A DNA stretch of 64,000 nt from Oasisia sp. SBJ-2009 (taxonomy: Eukaryota > Annelida > Polychaeta > Sabellida > Siboglinidae), in assembly GCA_964017155.1 (NCBI GenBank), contig OZ024854.1, forward strand, positions 55,713,941 to 55,777,940. Reading direction: 5' to 3'. The notes beneath the pieces were generated by a model. It had not been told where the DNA came from. It was given only the letters and a program-made list of their open reading frames with translations, and searched no databases. Shown piece after piece: positions 55,109 to 64,000 of the stretch; the first letter of the stretch is position 1; every line of letters begins with the position of its first letter. The position numbers and the translations under genes are program-made.

Positions 55109-58100
55109 CACTTCCTGAATGTGTACATGCTTGATCACCGGAATCAGCAGGGATCTGAGGCATTGAAAGCATCTTAAGCACTTTGGAAAAGAACAAATAA
55201 GAATGATTTGGAAATATGATTAATTTTTAATCAACCACAGCCAACACAAAGAAGATTCGTATATGATAATTCTTCGATAATAATTCTTTCTAACATAATA
55301 AGAATATTATGTACGTAAACATCAGTATCATGCATTATTATTATTACTATCAAGACAATAATATGAGCTATATGACAATGAGAAATGGTAGTAACCACCG
55401 GGTCTATTACATTACCCCTTCTCGGTCATCACAACCCCCCCCCCGGGCTTCATGCCTGGACTATTAGACTATAACAGTAAGCTACAGCTGCTGGCTGGCT
55501 GAACCTGAGCAGCATCTAAGACTAAGTTTGGATTACGCTCATCCTCGCAACCAACAGGTTGTTGCACTACGTTACTACACGTAGCGCTAGGAAGAGAAGA
55601 TTAGGTATTGATGTAATCAGCAGCAGCGACCTCTGGCATACAAGAATGATTATTACCTTTATTTGTGGACAACTGGATCACCCAGACTGGAGTGGGCAAA
55701 GTGTGTGTCTGTATTCAAAAACATTAGGAGGTTTTCAATTGGTAGTTCACAGTTTCTATTATTAGACATAGAATATGAGTGCTCTCAATGTAACACATGA
55801 CGTCAAAACCACCAGACGTAGAGAGGATACATTGTGTGCACAAGGCCCACATTTGATCAATCCAGGTAATTTTAACATTTTAACAATCAACAACATAAAA
55901 TTTATCAAAACATTTTAATAGCCAATTTAAATACACATTTGTTTTCATTCACATTTTATAATAAACTTGGATATAAAAACTAGGTTAACTTTAGCACTTT
56001 TATCATACAACGATGAGTCAGAAATAAATGTCTAAAATCAATTATTCATTCTTGACGAAGGTAGACATATATATATTATCAATGTTTGAATATTTGGTGA
56101 GGGAAATATACTGTTGACATCACAATAACAGGCCAGTCAGTCACCCTGACTGACTAGAGACCAATGTAGCATGCCGGCTGCTTGACATGTGAATATGGTG
56201 ATGCCTAACTAGCTTTACAGTTGGTGATAGAACAGTGGGTGCCATGGTCTGGCAAATATGGCTTGAGCCTTCGGCCAACTTCTCTTGACACAATAAGACA
56301 GGTTCGACATTCTTCAGTGACCTACATTGGCTTGGATATCGATGACATTTATTTACTGTGTGAGTTCACGCTCTCTGATGGTACTGCATACCAGTTTTCT
56401 GGCATTTTGCTGTACATCCGCATCTACCCACACAAGAGACAAAGTGACAATTAACATGGCTCTGACATGCATAATATTTTATATGTGATGACACATTTAG
56501 CAAGTCAATATTACATGCAACAGATATCATACCTTACTCAGACCAGAACATCTTGACTAAAGTAGGAACCATTCAGCCACACTTAAATTAATATGCAAAG
56601 ATTAACTGAATAAAATAAAAGTATCCACCACTATCTGTAGCCAGTACTATTCATACAGGTGAGTAAACGTACACCGATTGCACATGTAACTCAGCCATAT
56701 GATGAGGACCCTGACTAGTTCAGTAACTTATTTTGTGAGTTGTAAACATACCAAGCCTTACACCACCAAAGTTAAATAATATTTTTTATTTTACATCATA
56801 CTGATTTAAAAAAAACATCATAATATTGTTACTTTATTTGTTATGTATGGCAACACAAGTATGTTTAATAAAAGATCCACTTTTGTTCTACTGCTGTAAA
56901 AATAAGCTATAGACTACTTCCAACATGTTTCGATAATATCTATAGGTGAACTTTACAAAAGATTATTTCCAATTTTTTATCCTATAACAATTCTTTCAAG
57001 ATATTAAACACTTTGCTCATGAGATGTAGCACTACGCACACGTTTGCTATAGCTAATCATTACATGGACACCCATTACTGCAAAATCTCTATGCAGACAA
57101 ATAAACTATCACATACAGGGACAGATTCAGAAATTGGTTCTATTTCGTTATTTTATTACTGACCGTGGTGCGCTCAATTGTCAGAGATTCAAAAGGTTTT
57201 ACATTGAACTCGAATATGCAAACCAAACCTTTGTATTAAATAACTAGGTAGTGTTTGGATAACATTATTTTGTGACCTTATTTCCTGTGACTTTTATCTG
57301 TTAATGTTATTTTTTACGGTGCATAAATTGTTGCAAACACCAACGAATGACCAAAGCTGGCAGGGCAAACGAACCTAACAGTGACATATTCTAATTGTTT
57401 TCAATTGTTTTACCAAAATGTCCTGTTACCAAAATGTCCACTGCAAACATGTCATTTATCAAAACGTAATGGATCTGGACAGCTAATGACATGACATAAC
57501 TTACACACATGTATGCATGTGCCATGCATGCAGCCATGCACGCTCATATGTATGGACGTATGGTTCACATGTTCTAGGGCAAAGGGTTTTCGGACACTAG
57601 TGTGACAAGCCCAAGGCATGTGCTGGTACTACGCCGTTTATGGTAGGCCTAGTAAGCTATGTCCATTCGGGAAAGGTAAGGACTAAGGCTACGCTGGCCA
57701 TGCCACAGCTGAATGGATGCTGAATACCGACACCACATTTTATATCAAAACAAATATGTTTGTCAGATGACACATGCAACATTAAATCTACATGAAAATG
57801 ATTGAAGATTAACTAACCTGTCCAGAAGACATATGGCAAACTTTAAGTCACTTGTCATGCCGGTTGCATGTTTCGTTTGAATCCACAAGTCTCTGACTTT
57901 TCCCAAATACACGCTGTCGCTCGGCTTCAGTTTCCGTCTTTCGACAGCTTTTTGTGCCCTTGCCTGTTTCCTTGCCGCGTCGGTCGCATACTTACGCGGG
58001 CGACCCATCACTGGACAAAGGAAAATGGCAAACAACGGAAAATTACGACTCGTATAAACAGCTAGCATTCTTATCTATATATCTAGACACAGCATGGATG

Positions 58101-58467
58101 GCTCAAAGGTCAATCTCACTATTCCTTTTTGATCAAGCAAGATTTTCAAGCTACAATCTTTTTCGGATATGACGATAACTCAGATGGGTGGTTTGAGTTT
58201 CGGCTACCGAAACCGCTTCGGCTACCGAAACCGCTAATTGTTTTCTTAGTTTTTTTGTGTATTTCATAAAAATGAAGACATTCATATGCATAAACAAATT
58301 AGCATATCACAGGGTATACTTGGTAGGTTGGCTTTTTGTGTGAAATTAGTCTGACACGCGAGGAACAAAATAATTGAAGTGACCATGCAGTGTTCATAAT
58401 TTGAAACTGTAATAAAATGTTGCTTCGCAACCACCAGCAGTGCACAAGTGTGCAACTTGTGTCATCA
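55109..58467 (-). repeat. Tandem unit U2 carrying a first-exon copy
   Basis: Begins at CACTTCCTGAATGTGTACAT and ends where that sequence recurs. Very similar to U3 throughout. It lacks some of U3, including an internal stretch near the left third that contains TTTGAACTAGCCCC. Confidence 0.85.
57818..58008 (-). CDS. MGRPR-type first exon, copy in U2
   Basis: ATG at 58008, 63 codons plus two bases, donor GACAG|GTTAGT. MGRPRKYATDAARKQARAQK, VYLGKVRDLWIQTK, SDLKFAICLLD. Frame fully open, also upstream (MLAVYTSRNFPLFAI). Confidence 0.62.
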
Positions 58468-59889
58468 CTTCCTGAATGTGTACATGCTTGATCACAGGAA
58501 TCAGCAGGGATCTGAGGCAGTCAAGGCATCTTACTTAAGCACTTTGGAAAAGAACAAATAAGAATGATTCATTTTTAATCAGCCACAGCCAAAACAAAGG
58601 TATAGTATAGGATGTGGCAAAATATCTTAGTTCACAAAAATATTATAATATAAATTGAAATTCTTCGATAATAATTTGTTCTAACATTATAAGAATATTA
58701 TGTACTAAAACAACAATATCATGTATTGTTGTGTGGGAAAAAATTAACATTATTATTATTACTATAAAAACAATGAGCTATATAGCAATGAAAAATGGTA
58801 GCAACCACGGGGTCTATTGCATTACCCCTTCTCCGTCATCACAACCGCCCCCCCTCCCCCCCCCCGGGCTTCATGCCTGGACTATTAGACTATAACAGTA
58901 AGCTACAGCTGGTGGCTGGCTGAACCTGAGCAGCATCTAAGACTAAGTTTGGATTACGCTCATCCTCGCAACCAACAGGTTGTTGCGCTACGTTACTACA
59001 CGTAGCGCTAGGAAGAGAAGATTAGGTATTGATGTAATCAGCAGCAGCGACCTCTGGCATACAAGAATGATTATTACCTTTATTTGTGGACAACTGGATC
59101 ACCCAGACTGGAGTGGGCAATGCATGTGTCTGTATTCAAAAACGTTAAGAGGTTTTCAACTGGTAGTTCACAGTTTCTATTATTAGACATAGAATATGAG
59201 TGCTCTCAATGTAACACATGACGTCAAAACCACCAGTTTTGAACTAGCCCCAAAATAGTGGCATGTTCATAAAAAGAAGCAAAAAAAAACTGCAACTCAA
59301 ATGATGTTATTGCTACAGACCACACTATAGTGTGATGAGGCAGTAGAGGGACTAAACCTAAGATAAAGGCAGTCACCTGGGTCAGACAGACGTAGAGAGG
59401 ATGCATTGTATGCACAAGGCTCACATTTGATCAATCCAGGTAATTTAAACAGTTTAACAATCAACAACATAAAATTTATCAAAACGTTTTAATAGCCAAT
59501 TTAAATACACATTTGTTTTCATTCACATTTTCATAAAAAACTTGGATATAAAAACTAGGTTAACTTTAGGACTTATATAATACATATCATTATATATTAT
59601 AATTATTATACCCATTGTATCCCCACAGACATATTAATACATGTTTAAACAGAATTTATCATACAACGATGATTCAGAAATAAATGTTTATTTTAAAATC
59701 AATTATTAATTCTTGAAGAAGGTAGACATACATAAAAATATTATTATCAATGTTTGAATATTTGGTGAGGGAAATAAACTGTTGGCATCACAATAATAGG
59801 CCAGTCAGTCACTGTGACTGACTAGAGACCAATGTAGCATGCCGGCTGCTTGACATGTGAATATGGTGATGCCTAACTAACTTTACAGT

Positions 59890-60380
59890 TGGTGATAGAA
59901 CAGTGGGTGCCATGGTCTGGCAAATATGGCTTGAGCCTTTGGCCAACTTCTCTTGACACTATAAGACAGGTTCGGCATTCTTCAGTGACCTACATTGGCT
60001 TGGATATCGATGACATTTATTTACTGTGTGAGTTCACGCTCTCTGATGGTACTGCATACCAGTTTTCTGGCATTTTGATGTACATCCGCATCTACCCATA
60101 CAAGAGACAAAGTGACAATTAACATGGCTCTGACATGCATAGTATTTTATATGTGATGACACATTTACCTAAAGTCAATATTACGTGCAACACATGTCAT
60201 ACCTTACTCAGACCAGTTAAATCAAACATCTTGACTAATGTAGGAACCATTCAGCCACATTAAAATTAATATGCAAAGATTAACTGAATAAAATAAAAGA
60301 ATCCACCACTATCTCTAGCCAGTACTCTTCATACAGGTGAGTAAACGTACACTGACTGCACATGTAACTCTCAGCCATAT
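59890..60380 (-). pseudogene. Conserved segment with possible exon relics (U3; also in U0, U1, U2)
   Basis: Three short minus-strand pieces recur in all four units in the same order: AESYMCNHCTFTHLYEEYWL (near 60.3 kb), MRMYIKMPENWYAV after an acceptor-like GTATGGGTAG (near 60.07 kb), and ECRTCLIVSREVGQRLKPYL then PDHGTH (near 59.95 kb). In U0 the third reads [20 protein letters not shown]. Splice signals are inconsistent and stops lie between pieces, so these may be decayed exons of a paralogue. A plus-strand frame across the same bases is an alternative reading. Confidence 0.3.
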
Positions 60381-61496
60381 GATAAGGACTCTGACTAGTT
60401 TAGTAATTTTTTTGTGAGTTGTAAACATACCAACAAAGTTATATAACATTTTTTTTATTTTACATCACACTGATTTAAAAAAAATCATAATATTGTGACT
60501 TTAGTTGTTGTGTGTGCGCCAAGGAAAGTGTATTTGTAATAAAAGGTCCACTTTTGTTTTACTGCTGTAGTACTTAACAAGCTACAGACTACATCCAACA
60601 TGTTTCGATAATATCTACAGGTGAACTTCACAAAAGATTATTTCCAATTTTTTATTATCCTATAACAATTCTTTCAATTTGCCCATGAGATGTAGCACTA
60701 TGCACACGTTTGCTATAGCTAATCATTACATGGACACCCATTACTGCAAAATCCCTATGCAGACAAAGAAACAATCACATACAGGGACAGATTCAGAAAT
60801 TGGTTCTATTTCGTTATTTTATCACTGACCATGATGCGCTCAATTGTCAGAGATTCAAAAGTTTTTACATTGAGCTCGAATATGCAAAACCAAACCTTTG
60901 TATTAACTAACTAGGTAGTGTTTGAATAACATTATTTTGTGACCTTATTTCCTGTGACTTTTATCTGTTAATGTTATTTTTTACTGTGAATAAATTGTTG
61001 CAAACACCAATGAATGACCAAAGCTGGCAGGGCAAACGAACCTAACAATGACATATTCTAATTATTTTCAATAGTTTTACCAAAATGTCCTGTTACCAGA
61101 ATGTCCACTGCAAACATGTCATTTACCAAAACGTACTGGATCTGGTCAGCACATGACATGACATAACTTACACACATGTATGCATGTGCCATGCATGCAG
61201 CCATGCACGCTCATATGTATGGACGTATGGTTCACATGTCCTAGGGCAAAGGGTTTTTGGACACTAGTGTGACAAGCCCAAGGCATGGGCTGGTACTACG
61301 CCGTTTATTGTAGGCCTAGTAAGCTATGTCCATTCAGAAAGGTAAGGGCTAAGGCTAAGCTGGCCATGCCACAGCTGAATGGATGCTGAATACCGACACC
61401 ACATTTTATATCAAAACAAATATGTTTGTCAGATGACACATGCAACATTAAATCTACATGAAAACGATTGAAGCCGAGTAATAACAGATTACTAAC

Positions 61497-61687
61497 CTGT
61501 CCAGAAGACATATGGCAAATTCTATGTCACTTGTAATGCCGGTTGTATATTTCGTTTGAAACCACAATTTCCAGGCTTTTCCCAAATACACGATTTCGCT
61601 CGGATGCAGTTTCCGTCTTTCTGTGGCTCTTTGTGCCTTTGCCTGTTTCCTTGCCGTGTCCGTCGCATACTTACGCGGGCGACCCAT
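61497..61687 (-). CDS. MGRPR-type first exon, copy in U3
   Basis: ATG at 61687, 63 codons plus two bases, donor GACAG|GTTAGT. MGRPRKYATDTARKQAKAQR, VYLGKAWKLWFQTK, SDIEFAICLLD. Differs from the U2 copy mainly in the middle, while start, YLGK, SD-x(4)-A-x(2)-LLD and donor are kept. Confidence 0.62.
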
Positions 61688-62140
61688 CACTGGACAAAGG
61701 AAAATGGCAAACAACGGAAAATTACGACTCGTGTAAACAGCTAGCATTCTTATCTATATATATATATATATATATCTAGACACAGCATGGATGGCTCAAA
61801 GGTCAATCTTACTATTCCCTTTCGATCAAGCAAGATTTTCAAGCTACAATCTTTTCCGGATATGCCGATAACTCAGATGGGTGGTTTGAGTTTCGGCTAC
61901 TGAAACAGCTAACTTTTGTCTTAGTTTTTTGTTTATTTCATAAAAACGGAGACATTCATATGCATAAACGAATTAGCATGTCACAGGGGATACTTGGTAA
62001 ATTTGCTTTTTGTGTGAAATAAGTCTGAAACACGAGGAGCAAAATAATTGAAGTGACCATGGAGTGTTCATAATTTAAAACTGTAATAAAATGTTGCTTC
62101 GCAACCACCAGCAGTGCACAAATGAGCAACTTGTGTCATC

Positions 62141-63007
62141 ACTTCCTGAATGTGTACGTGCTTGACAAGGCTCCTTTCTGGCTGCTCTGTATGTCACTGT
62201 GGCATTGTGGATGTATGCAACAGGGTGGCTGAGACTATCGGCATCGACTGATACAATATATATGTCTGTAGTGGTCTTCATATAATTATGGAAATGTCAA
62301 AATAGGCATTTGTTTTGCAAATGCATGTTGAACTAAATAAATAAAGTATTGTGGCATGTTCCATTAATGCAGTTCGTTTGGATTTATAAAAATGAGAACC
62401 ATAGTTGTGATACTTGTATTCCTACAATAATTACATCAGTCCAGTCCGCGCTTTAGGGTCAATTAATTGTACATAACACAGAATTAAATGAACACTTTGT
62501 CTATGCAAAATGAATAAAACTATCACACTAAATAATATCACTGACCTAATTGAAAACATCCAGTTATGACACACACACACACTCGCACGCACACACATCG
62601 CATGCACGCACACACACACATCTGTATTATCAGTTTTTCATAGTTCATATTATATAACTAATTACGTCTTCATCACACATGCTTTTAATTTGTCTGTGAT
62701 ATCTTGAGACAACCATTCTAATGTAAACTATACAATATTTCAACTTAGATGCAGATATATATTAAAATATATACCTGGGTAATAATAATATTATAATTGG
62801 TATTTTATTTTGTTTAATTTTCTATTACTTAATTTCTTACTTTTTTGACGGCAGACAACATGATCATAAATAATTAATTGTACATGGCATGGTGACACTT
62901 AAAAGTAGAACACATGCCACAGATAGTAATCTTTCATTTGAGTAGATATGAAAACTGACCGTTAATGTATGTTGCCACCTTGGTCCTTTCACCAATAATA
63001 TCCATAA
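62141..63007. other. Right flank of the tandem array, no gene seen
   Basis: Sequence after the last unit. AT-rich, with the CA microsatellite near 62.6 kb; nothing else recognised. Confidence 0.45.
62568..62620. repeat. (CA)n-rich microsatellite
   Basis: Imperfect ACAC runs with CACGCA and CATGCACG interruptions. Confidence 0.85.
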
Positions 63008-63335
63008 TTATATCACCACAGGGAGGTAGTTTAATTCCTTAGCAGTACACCTCCCATCTTTGAGATCTTGCACAGTATTTAAAACTGCCAATTTGAAATC
63101 TCTCCATTTCTTTTTCAGATCGTCCTCTGTGCGAACTGCCACACCGAGTGCATTCACTTTCGCAGTGATCTCCCACCAAGCTTCCATTGTTTCTTAGTAG
63201 TTACAGAGCTTTGCAGCTTACTCATTAGTACAAATTTTTCATTGGCAAAACTTCAACCAGACACAGGATTTCCTCGTCCGTACAGTTAGGCTTCCGTTTT
63301 TCCCCGCTAAACACTTCTCTCCTTCGATGACTCCC
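63008..63335 (-). pseudogene. Broken Myb/SANT-like domain segment (NAIF1/Harbinger type)
   Basis: One minus-strand frame reads EVFSGEKRKPNCTDEEILCL then VEVLPMKNL and stops. A second frame continues MEAWWEITAKVNALGVAVRT, DDLKKKWRDFKLAVLN and stops at 63008. Together they match the pattern of Myb/SANT-like DNA-binding domains (KRKPNFT-E, NK-K-AW-I--VN, KKKW-D) found in NAIF1-like proteins and Harbinger accessory proteins. The frame break near 63.2 kb and lack of the rest of a gene suggest a relic; an unseen intron is less likely. Confidence 0.6.
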
Positions 63336-63599
63336 ATGCTAAAGTAAACATAAACAATTACCACGCCGCGTGATTAACCACCACACTGACTCTGTGCCGA
63401 CACAGTGTGCACGTGTACGAAATGTGGTACAATTCGTGGGAATCCCAATTTTGAAGCAGAAATAGCTCCCTAAGTGACCCTCTTGTCCTATTACGCTGCA
63501 GCTATCTGCGCACTACGACCTGCTCATGCATCCCGGCTGAATCAGTCGCTAGCCTATAGCACAGTTAGTCGGAGGGTAGTGCCTATGTAGTGTCTAAGT

Positions 63600-64000
63600 T
63601 AGTCTGGGAACATGCATCTGGGCCAAGGTCTTTAAAAGAAAAAACAAACCAAATAATTTTGCCAAGAATTGATCATGGCATCAAAGAGCATGAGGAAAGT
63701 CCGAAGAACGCAGAAGCTAGGTCAAAACAGACTGATCACACACCTCTAGAGACAAGCAGGGTAGAGAAATCTATGATAAGATCTGGATGAGATCATAGAA
63801 CGAATAGATGAATTCTACACCGAGCTATATGACAGTGGGCAGAGTACCCTAATCCACACTGGCCCAAAAGAGGTACCAGATATAATATCAAGGAAGTTGG
63901 AAGCAGCACGTTGATATATGAAGATTGGGGCAGCAACAGGCAACGATCATATAAAGATCGAGACATTGAAAGCAAGAGAAGATACCATCTCGAAGACACT
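63600..64000 (+). mobile_element. RTE-type LINE reverse transcriptase remnant, running off the window
   Basis: Plus-strand pieces read KVRRTQKLGQNRLITHL, then DEIIERIDEFYTELYDSG, then ATGNDHIKIETLKAREDTIS, the linker and early RT motifs of RTE-like endonuclease-reverse transcriptases. A TGA stop near 63.91 kb and frame changes upstream show it is decayed. Confidence 0.8.

Larger units (their letters stand above)
58468..62140 (-). repeat. Tandem unit U3 carrying a first-exon copy
   Basis: Period 3.67 kb between recurrences of CACTTCCTGAATGTGTAC. Holds the conserved segment near 59.9-60.4 kb and the exon at 61.5 kb. A (TA)n run (61756-61774) lies just upstream of the exon. Confidence 0.85.

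Noticed and set aside
56221..56454. 77-codon plus-strand frame found intact in U2 and U3
   Set aside because: The frame is broken in U1 and U0, and the opposite strand has the Cys-motif pieces in the same order as the first exons; not enough to call a plus-strand gene.

Overview
The window looks like nuclear DNA of an invertebrate animal. It is AT-rich and intron-rich, with GT-AG introns, C2H2 zinc-finger genes, an LRAT-domain gene, microsatellites, MITEs and LINE remnants. There is no bacterial or organellar gene order. I cannot fix the phylum from sequence alone; a marine invertebrate such as amphioxus, a mollusc or another lophotrochozoan is a guess.

Layout. (1) 965-10263, plus strand: a two-exon gene for a 191-residue LRAT/NlpC-P60-like protein. 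Its 8.7 kb intron holds a hAT-type MITE, a minisatellite and a perfect 26-bp hairpin. (2) 13984-26016, minus strand: zinc-finger gene A, nine coding exons, 694 residues predicted. (3) 29081-46652, minus strand: its paralogue, zinc-finger gene B, eight coding exons, 786 residues predicted. In both models every exon joins in phase, and zinc fingers split by introns recover correct C-x2-C-x12-H-x4-H spacing at the junctions. Both have a short basic N-terminal module ending in a conserved SD-x(4)-A-x(2)-LLD motif, an acidic middle, then ten C2H2 fingers. They are probably DNA-binding nuclear proteins. (4) 50970-62140: three tandem units of about 3.4-4.1 kb, each with another intact copy of the N-terminal exon and its splice donor, all on the minus strand upstream of gene B. 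A fourth, older unit contains gene B's own first exon. (5) 62.2-64 kb: a broken Myb/SANT-like coding segment and the start of an RTE-type reverse-transcriptase remnant.

The most unusual feature is that several introns of the two zinc-finger genes carry tandem repeats anchored on exon-intron junctions, so the splice site itself is copied: about 29 copies of a donor in gene B, a 15-bp in-frame acceptor array in gene A, and two smaller donor duplications. Gene B also has a 39-bp coding repeat in its last exon. A second notable feature is the array of extra first exons upstream of gene B, which could be alternative first exons or the 5' ends of decayed paralogues. A pair of inverted ~370-bp repeats 12 kb apart, with matching flanks, may bound a very large transposon containing gene B's first exon.

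All gene models come from reading splice signals and reading frames by eye; no transcript or database evidence was available.
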